From Damh-18 sp036275695 (GTDB taxonomy: Bacteria; Patescibacteriota; Minisyncoccia; Phycocordibacterales; UBA918), in contig DASUDI010000033.1 in NCBI GenBank assembly GCA_036275695.1, forward strand, positions 1 to 52,628: 52,628 nt of DNA, in the 5' to 3' direction. The position numbers and the translations under genes were made by a program. The notes below the pieces were generated by a model. The model worked only from the letters and a program-made list of their open reading frames with translations, had not been told where the DNA came from and ran no database searches. This document shows, in pieces, positions 7,170-15,381 of the stretch; within the stretch, counting starts at the first letter, position 1; each line of letters starts with the position of its first letter.

Positions 7170-9625
7170 TATTCAGTGGGCGGTGCCTCAACATCACTCT
7201 CCTTTGGTGGTGTATTTACGGGTGTTACTAGTGAAGTATCGGGTGGTATTGTTGTATTCACTTCACCTGATTGACCAGTTGACGGTGTTTGTTCTTGAAC
7301 TACCTGTTGTGGCTGAGTGCGTAGATTTGCGAGTGAACCTTGTGTAGTAAGTATTTCGATGAGGTTCGCGACTTCAGTATTATCAGGATTAAGTTCATAT
7401 ACTTTTTGTAATTGCGTGAGCGCATCCTGTGAACGACCCTTAATGTCATATGCCAACGCAAGTAGATAGCGAGCATTTGCATATTGTGGATCAAGTGTAA
7501 CCGCCGTTTCAAAGGCACTAATGGTGGCGTCTACATCATTACGCGCGCTTTCAAGGACGCCAAGTTGGTAATAACGAACTGGATTTTGTGGATCAAGCGC
7601 AATGGTTGCTTTTGCTGAATCAATCGCTTTTTCAATATCGCCCTTTGATATTTCCAATTGCGTGAGGAGGTAATATGCCTCAGTAAAATCAGGTTTGAGC
7701 GCTATCGCGTCGTTGATATATGAACGCGCTTTCTCATAATCCCCTTTACGCACCTCAACAACTGCTAATTCAAGGTGTGGCAATGGGTTTTTAGGATTGA
7801 GCTCACGATATTTAGTGAAAGCCTCAGTTGCAAGCTCGTGCGCACCCTCTATATTAAGTGATGCAAGTATACTATATACACCCGCAAGTACCGCCCAGTT
7901 TGCAGGATCCTGAGGATCGATACGTGTCGCCTCACGTGCAAAACGAACGCCATTTACCATCGCACTGTTAAACTCTTGTTTTTGTTCATCATTTGGTTCC
8001 TGCACTACCGAAAGTGTATTTAAACGTGCAAGCTGATACTCCGCGATGCGACGAGCAAACAAATCATTTGAAGCGAGTGAAAGCGCGCTCAACACCTCTC
8101 GCTCAAGCTCATCAATAGATTTTCCTGACTCCATACTCTGCACACTTCCATTAAACGTATACAATGAAGCATACTGACGAGTCGAAAGGTACATTATGGA
8201 TACTGAACCAATAATAACAATTACCACACCGAAAGTAAGCAGAAAGCCAAGTTGTCGATTGTTGCCAATAGAAATATATTTACCGCTCTCAGTGCTTAAT
8301 TCAGAAAATGCATGAATTGATATTCCGGTAAGAAGCGCTCCAAGGATAAGTACCACCATACCAGGAACGTAGGTAAATGACATACCCCATATATATGTTG
8401 CCCCCACAAATGATGATACAGCAATGAAGTACCAAACTTTATCTTGCTTTGTTGAACGCAGTAATCTTTGAAGACCGGTTATCACATAGACAAGCACAAA
8501 GAGTACCCATGATATTCCACCAAATACTCCCGTGGTTACGAAAAATGTGGGTATATAGCCACTTCCCGCATTGAAATCAGTATTCCAAAATGGAGTCGCA
8601 TTTATCGAAGGATCCTTGTGTAAACGCCACGCATCCACAAACTTATTTGGACCAATACCTAGAAATGCTTTATCGACATATACTCCACGCGCTATATCAG
8701 AAGTTGCTTCAAGTGTCGGTCGCACCTCAATGTAAGAAACATCAGTATACTGCGCGACCCACGCGCCTAAGGAAGCGCCACCAATAATAAAAAGAATCGA
8801 CACAGCAAATATGCCGAGTGACGTAAAAAGTGATACCGTATTAGTACTTTGCGTGCGAATAAGGGAAAGTTGCGCTCCTGCAAATCTCTCTTTTCCTAAT
8901 GAATACAAAACGAGTGCAAGACTTGTAAGCCCGATAACAATCCACACAAAAAAGAAGTTGATGACTGCCAAAAGTGTAACCGATAGCACGCTCACAAAAG
9001 CAAAAAACACCTTCCCGAGACGCGAGAGGGTAAGCTGTTCAAGGGCAACAAGTGAAAGAATAACCGTGAGACCTAAAAATAACGCGAGATCATTCCACGA
9101 ACCCAATGGCGATGAAGTAATATCGTTGAAGACACCAAATGACATGATATCAGCACCAGTGATAAGTCGTGTAATGTGATATACCGAAAGTACAACTGTA
9201 CTTAATGCAAGGAATAAAAATAAGCGCACCGTAATCGCTTTCGTGGGGCGTAATATAAGCCATGTCGTACTAATAAATGCAATCAACGCAACAAATACTG
9301 AAGAATGTATACTAAAATAATCACCCACAAATGAATCAAAAAAGTCACCTGACAGCATCGATGATGCAAAAGTAATGGCTGTAATCATCCACAACATCAC
9401 AAGCGGATATGAGATACCAATACGAAGAATACCCGTACGAAGCACCGAGAGACTAAAAAGTACTAACGCAACACACAGCGTGCCAATAACCAAAAGTGCC
9501 TTAGTATACTCAAAAGGAGCCTTGCTTATCGGCAAGAAAACAAGTGGTAAAAAACCGAACACCACCGCCAGCATATTGTATGCGACCGTGCGAAGTGAAA
9601 TATCAACTTTATCAATTTTTGGCAT
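7169..9625 (-). CDS. O-antigen ligase/polymerase-like membrane protein with C-terminal TPR domain
   Basis: This is an 818-residue protein in three parts. Residues about 1-480 hold 11-13 membrane helices of the Wzy_C/O-antigen-ligase type, with a large outer loop. Residues about 520-745 are TPR repeats (for example the units around LNPKNPLPHLELAVVEVRKGDYEKA and LDPQNPVRYYQLGVLESARNDVDA). The C-terminal tail is rich in Pro/Thr/Gln (VNTTIPPDTS...). Such proteins join or polymerise surface glycans from undecaprenyl carriers; the TPR part likely docks partners. The gene overlaps murJ by one base. The acceptor (glycan or glycoprotein) is unknown. It could instead be a protein O-oligosaccharyltransferase of the same superfamily. 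Confidence 0.85.
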   Translation of the reverse strand: MPKIDKVDISLRTVAYNMLAVVFGFLPLVFLPISKAPFEYTKALLVIGTLCVALVLFSLSVLRTGILRIGISYPLVMLWMITAITFASSMLSGDFFDSFVGDYFSIHSSVFVALIAFISTTWLILRPTKAITVRLFLFLALSTVVLSVYHITRLITGADIMSFGVFNDITSSPLGSWNDLALFLGLTVILSLVALEQLTLSRLGKVFFAFVSVLSVTLLAVINFFFVWIVIGLTSLALVLYSLGKERFAGAQLSLIRTQSTNTVSLFTSLGIFAVSILFIIGGASLGAWVAQYTDVSYIEVRPTLEATSDIARGVYVDKAFLGIGPNKFVDAWRLHKDPSINATPFWNTDFNAGSGYIPTFFVTTGVFGGISWVLFVLVYVITGLQRLLRSTKQDKVWYFIAVSSFVGATYIWGMSFTYVPGMVVLILGALLTGISIHAFSELSTESGKYISIGNNRQLGFLLTFGVVIVIIGSVSIMYLSTRQYASLYTFNGSVQSMESGKSIDELEREVLSALSLASNDLFARRIAEYQLARLNTLSVVQEPNDEQKQEFNSAMVNGVRFAREATRIDPQDPANWAVLAGVYSILASLNIEGAHELATEAFTKYRELNPKNPLPHLELAVVEVRKGDYEKARSYINDAIALKPDFTEAYYLLTQLEISKGDIEKAIDSAKATIALDPQNPVRYYQLGVLESARNDVDATISAFETAVTLDPQYANARYLLALAYDIKGRSQDALTQLQKVYELNPDNTEVANLIEILTTQGSLANLRTQPQQVVQEQTPSTGQSGEVNTTIPPDTSLVTPVNTPPKESDVEAPPTE

Positions 9626-9693
9626 ATATATTATTAAAAATTATTTTTGCAATTAAAACATGTCGCTGACAGTAATTTGGTCCATCATAACAT

Positions 9694-9726
9694 ACAAACA
9701 GACACCCGAAATGGGTGTCTGTTTGT
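9694..9726 (-). terminator. Terminator of the RNase P RNA gene
   Basis: A perfect 14-bp stem (ACAAACAGACACCC with GGGTGTCTGTTTGT) and a 5-nt loop lie immediately next to the end of the rnpB-like RNA on the minus strand. Confidence 0.75.
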
Positions 9727-10126
9727 ACGTCTATAAGCCGAATTCTGTGCCCATGAAGACATGGGTATGATCATTTACCTAGGTGTGCAGTTACCTACAC
9801 ACTCATGCAGTTCTTTACAGGAAACATAAATATATTTTTGTTACCCGCAACACGACCTTGCACGCAGGTAAGGATTTGGCCGTTTCACTTTTATGTCACC
9901 ATAAAACTCATCTCACATGTGTGAGATGCCCTTTCCTTTCGAAAAAAGGCGTCTCTGCTCGCACCTCGTGGATTACTCCAGACGGGAGTTACCCGCTACC
10001 CTGCTCCTAGTGCCATCTTTGCTTACATGAACGGTGTTTGCATAATCTCTACTATAAACAAAGATGACACTAGGACGTGTTCGGACTTTCCTCTCTACGT
10101 ATTCACATAGAGCGATCATCAACGTC
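9727..10126 (-). ncRNA. rnpB: RNase P RNA (rnpB)
   Basis: On the minus strand the sequence carries the conserved core of bacterial RNase P RNA. GAGGAAAGTCCG (10082-10093) starts the P4 region, GGTAACTCCCGTCTGGAG occupies the P7-P10 region, and ACAGAATTCGGCTTAT closes P4 near the 3' end. The ends pair as P1 (ACGTTGAT with ATAGACGT, one mismatch). RNase P RNA with RnpA matures tRNA 5' ends. The size, about 400 nt, is usual. Between the P4 5' strand and the P7 region is an additional 16-bp hairpin (10006-10021 with 10059-10074) with a 37-nt loop. The promoter is TTGATA-17-TATAAT just upstream, and the terminator follows directly. Confidence 0.93.
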
Positions 10127-10131
10127 CTTGA

Positions 10132-10160
10132 ATTATATCACAATATAACTCTTATATCAA
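10132..10160 (-). promoter_or_regulatory. Promoter of rnpB
   Basis: TTGATA (10155-10160), a 17-bp spacer and a perfect TATAAT (10132-10137) place transcription start about 7 nt later, near 10126, matching the predicted RNA 5' end. The -35 overlaps the last codons of the DUF192 gene. Confidence 0.75.
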
Positions 10161-10639
10161 TCTATATAAAGTTCGACCTTAAGCCCCTCTCGTATATTAA
10201 AGGTGTCAGAAAAATGTATTCCTGTTTCTATGAGATACTTTGCTGGTCTTGGAGGTCTAAACTTTTCAGGATACGTACTTGGAAGTACATTTTTTTGAAT
10301 TGATATGACCTTTAAATTTTCATCAATCCAGACAAGGTCAATCGGAAAAAGCATATCTTTCATCCAAATCTCAGGGTATCCTGCATTAGGAAAGATAAAA
10401 AGCATTCCATCATATTTTCCTAGATCTTCACGTCCTGAAAGTCCGCTCACTCTACTCTCTGTGGTTGACGCAATCTCAACCTCAAGAAGTACCTCGCCAA
10501 TTTTGACTGCTGAAACATTCGGTATAAAAAAATCTTTTATTGAAATGGCATCGCGCTGCGTGTACAAAAGTGCGATAAGTACAACACTGCCGATAATTAT
10601 CAGTACTGTTTGTATTTTATTTAAAATAAATCCTACCAT
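10157..10639 (-). CDS. DUF192 family protein, membrane-anchored
   Basis: The protein has 160 residues from ATG 10639. An N-terminal membrane helix (about 8-27) is followed by a DUF192 domain with the family hallmarks GLSGREDL, GMLFIFPNAG, and IWMKDMLFPIDLVWID, then PAKYLIETG. DUF192 is a small, probably extracytoplasmic beta-barrel fold of unknown activity found in bacteria and archaea. The start is chosen because it overlaps the DUF1761 stop by 7 nt; a longer frame to 10765 would only re-read the neighbour's sequence. The last codons overlap the rnpB promoter. Confidence 0.88.
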   Translation of the reverse strand: MVGFILNKIQTVLIIIGSVVLIALLYTQRDAISIKDFFIPNVSAVKIGEVLLEVEIASTTESRVSGLSGREDLGKYDGMLFIFPNAGYPEIWMKDMLFPIDLVWIDENLKVISIQKNVLPSTYPEKFRPPRPAKYLIETGIHFSDTFNIREGLKVELYID

Positions 10640-11040
10640 GGCCAAAATGTAATTATTGATAATCCACCGTATATACTTATTAGCGCGTAGCCACTTTGTA
10701 CAAAAACGTATGTATATGGACGACTCTCCCAAATCGCAGCCTGCACATATGAAAAACAAACACACAGAGTAATTATCCCTCCGAGAACTCCAAGTGAAAG
10801 CGTCTCTTTTGTCACATACATCAAAAACGCAAGTGTGAGGAAGAATATGTACTGTACCATTACGCCTTTTATAATGGCGCGTACCATTTCTTTTGATGAA
10901 AGTACATCGCTGCCTACACTATTCCCCAATGAAGCAAGCCATATATTTCCAAATGCAACAGGCGAATACCAAACACTTCCTACCGCAACCGCCATAAGCG
11001 CGCTTACGAGTACAGAGACCTCGTTGATATATTCAAACAT
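10633..11040 (-). CDS. DUF1761 family membrane protein
   Basis: This is a 135-residue protein with four membrane helices and the DUF1761 pattern: an N-terminal helix followed by GSVWYSPVAFGNIWL, then a short cytoplasmic loop and three more helices. The function of the family is unknown. The start at 11040 (MFEYINE) is favoured over 11046 because a TACCAT element lies 9 nt upstream. The stop overlaps the DUF192 start by 7 nt, giving a two-gene operon of envelope proteins. Confidence 0.85.
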   Translation of the reverse strand: MFEYINEVSVLVSALMAVAVGSVWYSPVAFGNIWLASLGNSVGSDVLSSKEMVRAIIKGVMVQYIFFLTLAFLMYVTKETLSLGVLGGIITLCVCFSYVQAAIWESRPYTYVFVQSGYALISIYGGLSIITFWPW

Positions 11041-11104
11041 ACACATTCAATGGTAACATACACGTGAGTTAGGCATGCGCGCCTGAGGTGTACAGCAAAT
11101 TGGA

Positions 11105-11764
11105 CTACCTGATGTGTCGTAGTCGCCTTCGAAGAAGCCACCCCACTATCACCGCCCCTACGAGTAAGGGTATAAATATAAATGGAGACTGAATGATTGA
11201 AATTTGAGATTTTCCAAAAAACTCTTTCACGCCCGCAATTCTCCGAATGAGTTCAATGTAACCAAGCACCACCTCTTCTCGCTTACCAATCACCAATACG
11301 TACTTTTCTTTATTATCCGCAGAATGAACCTCAACACGGTATGTTCCTGCGGGGAGTTCTTTTTCAAATTGAGGACCATGGCGATACGTATCACCACCAA
11401 AAAACTCGTATGCCGCTTCCCATGAAGCATCTTTTGCCTGCAATCGCGCAATCTCTTCAACACGTCCACCCGCTTGGGGTAATTTTATAATAATTCCAGA
11501 CGGTGTATTGGTCTGACCCTCAATGTCTGGCACCAAAATTTCGGTATATAAGGTAAACGGCTCGCGTGCAATAATTTCATAGGTGTGCGGGAAATTATTG
11601 AGTGTGCCATAGAATGCTTGTGAAAGTAATGGGTCATCAACCCGTATCACATCATCAACATTTTTTTGATTCATGATCATCGGCGTATGCGCATACGTAA
11701 TCATCACACCGCCACACACATACACAAAAATAGGTACCGCAATAAATCTCAGGAATTTTCTCAT
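11105..11764 (-). CDS. Exported protein with C-terminal membrane anchor, unknown
   Basis: This 219-residue protein has an N-terminal signal segment (FIAVPIFVYVCGGVMITYAHT). A soluble domain of about 150 residues has beta-rich character and a turn motif, ELPAGTYRVEVHSADNKEKYVLVIG, resembling prepeptidase/beta-sandwich domains. A C-terminal membrane helix (about 195-212) with a basic end (LLRRRLRHIR) follows. It would face outside and be held in the membrane at its C-terminus. Its start overlaps the stop of the upstream gene by 4 nt (ATGA), so the pair is co-expressed. I do not recognise a named family with certainty. Confidence 0.75.
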   Translation of the reverse strand: MRKFLRFIAVPIFVYVCGGVMITYAHTPMIMNQKNVDDVIRVDDPLLSQAFYGTLNNFPHTYEIIAREPFTLYTEILVPDIEGQTNTPSGIIIKLPQAGGRVEEIARLQAKDASWEAAYEFFGGDTYRHGPQFEKELPAGTYRVEVHSADNKEKYVLVIGKREEVVLGYIELIRRIAGVKEFFGKSQISIIQSPFIFIPLLVGAVIVGWLLRRRLRHIR

Positions 11765-12270
11765 ATTTCAATATTACCAGCGTAAAAAACATCAAAAAAG
11801 TCTTGAAGTGTATCAAACAACACATCTCCATCAAGTGACTGCTCGCACGAATCAAAATGATACATTTCACCACGCGAAAGGATATCGTATTGGAAGGCAA
11901 TACCGTCAGAAATAACGGGGCACTCGCCGTCAAAAGGTTTGTGTGCATCTGTCTTTAATTGCCCAATCGCATCCCGTAAATCTGCCATCTCAACCTTCGT
12001 AACACTACCCTGTTTTTGTGCAAATGTGCCCTGCTCATCAATGTAACGATAGGTATACGTTCCATCATTTTTAATGCGATATTGTGGACAAGCGTTACCG
12101 GCCATAGCACATCCTCCGTACATACGCGCGGTAATCTCGATCCCCGTAGCAGACGCCTCGATACTATCCCCACCACCCTCTCCTGTATGCACCGTAAGAT
12201 ATGTTATCCCCCCAGTCACCATTCCAAAAAAAAATGTTGTGGCAAACAGAATGTAAATATGTCGAGTCAT
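11761..12270 (-). CDS. Exported or N-anchored hypothetical protein
   Basis: This 169-residue protein has an N-terminal hydrophobic helix (about 5-25, YILFATTFFFGMVTGGITYL) and then a soluble region with four cysteines (GGCAMAGNACPQY; CPVIS; DSCEQS) that could form two disulfides outside the cell. The middle resembles small extracytoplasmic beta domains that read Y-R-I-K-x-D-G-T-Y-T-Y, but I do not recognise a family. ATG 12270 is preferred over the GTG at 12276 because a TATGCT hexamer (12280-12285) ends 9 nt before it. It is coupled by a 4-nt overlap to the next exported protein; the two may form one surface complex. Confidence 0.72.
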   Translation of the reverse strand: MTRHIYILFATTFFFGMVTGGITYLTVHTGEGGGDSIEASATGIEITARMYGGCAMAGNACPQYRIKNDGTYTYRYIDEQGTFAQKQGSVTKVEMADLRDAIGQLKTDAHKPFDGECPVISDGIAFQYDILSRGEMYHFDSCEQSLDGDVLFDTLQDFFDVFYAGNIEI

Positions 12271-12341
12271 ACTCACATAAGCATAACGCGTTTTATTTTT
12301 TATACAAATGCGTTACTATACTTCCTGCGCTTATGCGCCAC

Positions 12342-12428
12342 GGAGAGGTGGCAGAGTGGTTTAATGCACCACCTTGGAAAGGTGGCATACGGGAAACCGT
12401 ATCGCGGGTTCAAATCCCGCCCTCTCCG
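12342..12428 (+). tRNA. tRNA-Ser (GGA)
   Basis: This 87-nt class II tRNA has acceptor GGAGAGG/CCTCTCC, anticodon stem CCACC/GGTGG with loop TTGGAAA (anticodon GGA), a long variable arm (ATACGGG-AAA-CCGTAT type) and T arm GCGGG-TTCAAAT-CCCGC. The discriminator is G. A TATACT -10 (12317-12322) lies 19 nt before the mature 5' end. Confidence 0.95.
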
Positions 12429-12527
12429 CAATTTTTGCACCTTTTTTAAAACTAATTCCTTGTCAGGATATGATTGTAGAAATCGATAATAATACCGCAT
12501 GATGCGCATAAAATGCACAAGGCAGAT

Positions 12528-14564
12528 TTATGACATAAACCCTATTGGGACAATCTCTACGGTAGTGGTGTCGATACCACTTGGACAATTTAGGGTAAAT
12601 TTAGTTTGCGCATATATCCTAACTGGAATACTTCCATTTGATAAAACGTTTTGATTTAGAGTACCGCCACTCAGAGTACAGCTTATTGCGGCAGGTTCAG
12701 GTACCTCATAATTTAACATTACTTCCCCACCAATTTCTGAAATACGTTTATTTGCAGTGAGAGTGGGAATTCCACCATTAGAAGTTGTTTCTATGCTTAC
12801 TGTTCCAGTAATTTTTGGAGTGCCATCTTTTGAACATAATACAGTGTAAGCAAACGACCCAACGGTATTTGCTGAAACAATATCATCGCTACCTGCGATA
12901 TTATCCGATGTCTCAAAACCTGTACCACTACCTACGCATACATCAACATTGGTTGCATTCCATTTAGCTTTGAGTGGCATATTCATTGCGACCACCTTAC
13001 TACCACTATTACTTAAAACACATCCACTAATAGCATCACTATCACAAACTTCAAAACTGAGTGTTGGAGGAGAGCCAACGGTTATTGAGTGCTGGGTACA
13101 GTTAGGTAACTCCTTTGTCCCCTCATCAATTTCATTGTACGAATCGACACAATGTTGCAATATAAGCGAACCTGGCATCGTGGGTACAAAACTAACTAAG
13201 TCTTCCTTAACATCATCAACCGCCAGTCCGTCATGCGTACTAAATGGATTAATATTTACCCATGAATTACCATTATCTATGCTAAAAGAAAAATTATCAG
13301 AAAATGCACCTGCGGGTGTTCTACCTATATTTTTTACTGACGCACGTAAAGTAACAGTTGAATCTTGTGTGGGTGAACCGATACTAGTTACATCAAATAT
13401 TGAAACTAAATCAGGTTTCAAATCACATCCAGTTGTAGTTGTGTATACACCAATGCCACCAGAACTATCTACTGAAACAGCTACGAGTTTTGAAAAATCT
13501 GTTGTGGATTGTGGTTCGACACCCCAAATTTGAGCTGTACTGGGTAGGGGTGGCTTTAGTATTTGGTAAAGTCTTCGGGGATTAACTGGATCGCTCACAT
13601 CGTATACATATATTCCTCCATCTCCACCACTCACATACATAATATCACTCTCAATATGCAATTCTCGTGGGGAACCACCACCGGGAACTGATATGGTGTT
13701 GATTAGAACAGGTGTCGTGGGATTACTAATATCATAATAACTTATTCGTTCCTGAAAATGATCTGCGACAAATAGAACACTATTTTTTACAGAAACACCA
13801 TAGGCAAATGTATTAATATCATAGCCAGTCGTTACTCGTGCAACTTCAGTTGGAATTAAAGGATTTGAAATATCAACTATTGAAAATCCATTCCTTCGCA
13901 TAGCAACATATGCATAATTTCCTGTTACTTCTATATCATGAGATATGACAGCACCGAGGTTTTTATTTACTACCATCACTGGGTTTGCCTTATCGGTAAT
14001 ATCAACAACAACAAGACCGCCCCCTGCTGCAAGATACGCATACGATCCAATAACTTTTACATCCCATGTTTCTTTTGATGTAATTGATTTAAGTGGTAAT
14101 TTCCCCACAAAAGTTGGTAGCGCTGGATTTGACACGTCTACAATAACTAACCCTCCTTGATATGTAGTGAGATATGCATAATTACCTACCACATCTAAGC
14201 CCACAACATCATTGCCCCACGTATTGTTCCTAACCTCAGCCGGACTATAACTAGAAAAAAATGAAACCTGAACAATGTTACTAGGATCTGAGATGTCATA
14301 AATATACAATCCTTCAGATGTATCTGACCCTGAAGCACCTGCATAGAGCAAATTACCAACACGTTTAAGTGCCTGTGGAGTAGCAAAAGATGTTCCAGAC
14401 CACGCAGTTTCAGTATCATTTATCACAGCAGTATTTGCGTCGCACACAAACTCTGATGGTGACTGAGCAAAGCTAAACGACACATTAGTAAAAGTAAACA
14501 CTATTAACACCAGAAAAAATGTGTAGGAACTATGAATTTGGACCAATCTAATAGTTGTATACAT
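12528..14564 (-). CDS. Secreted LVIVD-repeat beta-propeller protein with CARDB-like domain
   Basis: This large surface protein of about 678 residues has a signal peptide (SSYTFFLVLIVFTFTNVSFSFAQS). About seven LVIVD-type repeats follow, each with a core like GGLVIVDVSNPALPTFVG or GIYVYDVSDPVNP, together likely a beta-propeller. The next part is CARDB-like (KPDLVSIFDVTSIGSPTQDSTVTLRASVKNIG), an adhesion/Ig-type domain, and a further Ig-like region completes the C-terminus. No sortase motif or C-terminal helix is seen, so attachment is unknown. The start is uncertain: ATG 14564 puts the signal peptide near the N-terminus, while 14615 would add 17 residues. It probably binds a host or surface ligand; the ligand is unknown. 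Confidence 0.85.
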   Translation of the reverse strand: MYTTIRLVQIHSSYTFFLVLIVFTFTNVSFSFAQSPSEFVCDANTAVINDTETAWSGTSFATPQALKRVGNLLYAGASGSDTSEGLYIYDISDPSNIVQVSFFSSYSPAEVRNNTWGNDVVGLDVVGNYAYLTTYQGGLVIVDVSNPALPTFVGKLPLKSITSKETWDVKVIGSYAYLAAGGGLVVVDITDKANPVMVVNKNLGAVISHDIEVTGNYAYVAMRRNGFSIVDISNPLIPTEVARVTTGYDINTFAYGVSVKNSVLFVADHFQERISYYDISNPTTPVLINTISVPGGGSPRELHIESDIMYVSGGDGGIYVYDVSDPVNPRRLYQILKPPLPSTAQIWGVEPQSTTDFSKLVAVSVDSSGGIGVYTTTTGCDLKPDLVSIFDVTSIGSPTQDSTVTLRASVKNIGRTPAGAFSDNFSFSIDNGNSWVNINPFSTHDGLAVDDVKEDLVSFVPTMPGSLILQHCVDSYNEIDEGTKELPNCTQHSITVGSPPTLSFEVCDSDAISGCVLSNSGSKVVAMNMPLKAKWNATNVDVCVGSGTGFETSDNIAGSDDIVSANTVGSFAYTVLCSKDGTPKITGTVSIETTSNGGIPTLTANKRISEIGGEVMLNYEVPEPAAISCTLSGGTLNQNVLSNGSIPVRIYAQTKFTLNCPSGIDTTTVEIVPIGFMS

Positions 14565-14717
14565 ATATATATATATTACACCTTCTGTGCTCGCCCGCAC
14601 ATACATAATATCCACAAAATAACTATCTTAAAAAAAAATCAGTATCAGATGGCAGAATATACAACCTCATTCGCGGCAAACCACAGGAAACTAGGTGTTT
14701 ATGATCATGGTGAGTAT

Positions 14718-14745
14718 AAAAAAAGCCCCCTACTGGATAGGGGGC
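14718..14745 (-). terminator. Terminator of the nuclease-like gene
   Basis: GCCCCCTA (14725-14732), loop CTGGA, TAGGGGGC (14738-14745), followed on the minus strand by seven T residues (14718-14724). This is a textbook intrinsic terminator for the 14797-15300 gene. Confidence 0.88.
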
Positions 14746-14796
14746 GAAAGTCTTGCGTACAGTTTTGATATGAGTCATGTTTAGTTATTCTCATAC

Positions 14797-15300
14797 TCAC
14801 GCGCGCAACTCGCGCTTGCGCTTTTTCCACAGTGCGTTACTTGTCCTTCGCTGAAACCGACCGTTTGTAAGCATGCGACTTTTTGATTGGCAAGACTTTC
14901 TCAAAAGTCCTTGTGTATCGATATTCTCTCGATACACCCATTCAACATAGGAGAGAATCTGCCAATGTAATACTTCGCTGGGTTGATTCATGCTCAAAAC
15001 ACACAAACCACGTTTGATTTTATGTGCGTACTGTGTCTCGAACATGGAAGCGCCACTGTCAGAACTCTTGATTTGGAAAAGGCAAACAAACTTTTTCATT
15101 TCAGGCAGTGCTTGAAATTTCACAATGAAATCGATTTGATTTATGTCAGAGTTTCTCGTTCTGTTGCTCGTGCTTGTTTGTTGAATCGCAACTAACTGGT
15201 AACCTCCACTATCTGAAGGATATACCTGCCTGAGTATTAATTTAAAACCATGTTCTGACATTCTCCCCCTTTTCTGCGGGTCATCCTGAGCCTTACTCAT
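14797..15300 (-). CDS. Hypothetical protein with possible PD-(D/E)XK-like nuclease core
   Basis: The protein has 167 residues from ATG 15300, chosen for GGAGGTGT 5 nt upstream; an earlier ATG at 15333 has no such support. A core reads INQIDFIVKF...KKFVCLFQIKSSDS, which resembles the acidic residue, strand and Q-x-K element of PD-(D/E)XK nuclease-fold proteins in which Gln replaces Glu. The C-terminus is very basic (KSRMLTNGRFQRRTSNALWKKRKREL), fitting nucleic-acid binding. There is no neighbouring methyltransferase or restriction gene, so a restriction role is not supported. It has its own terminator and a strong SD. The fold call is tentative. Confidence 0.55.
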   Translation of the reverse strand: MSKAQDDPQKRGRMSEHGFKLILRQVYPSDSGGYQLVAIQQTSTSNRTRNSDINQIDFIVKFQALPEMKKFVCLFQIKSSDSGASMFETQYAHKIKRGLCVLSMNQPSEVLHWQILSYVEWVYRENIDTQGLLRKSCQSKSRMLTNGRFQRRTSNALWKKRKRELRA

Positions 15301-15381
15301 TGCGACACCTCCATATCTATATTTTCCTAGCAAACTATACCTACGATTTAAAATCCGTCAAGACATTGTTTCGTACATCCT

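Noticed and set aside
10639..10765. Long N-terminal extension of the DUF192 protein
   Set aside because: These codons re-read the C-terminal part of the DUF1761 gene in another frame; the start at 10639 is coupled to the DUF1761 stop.
12949..13533. 194-aa plus-strand frame antisense to the LVIVD-repeat gene
   Set aside because: It mirrors repeat codons of the real gene; no promoter or known motif.
14649..14768. Possible 39-aa plus-strand peptide starting at ATG 14649
   Set aside because: It runs through the intrinsic terminator of the convergent gene and shows no conserved features.
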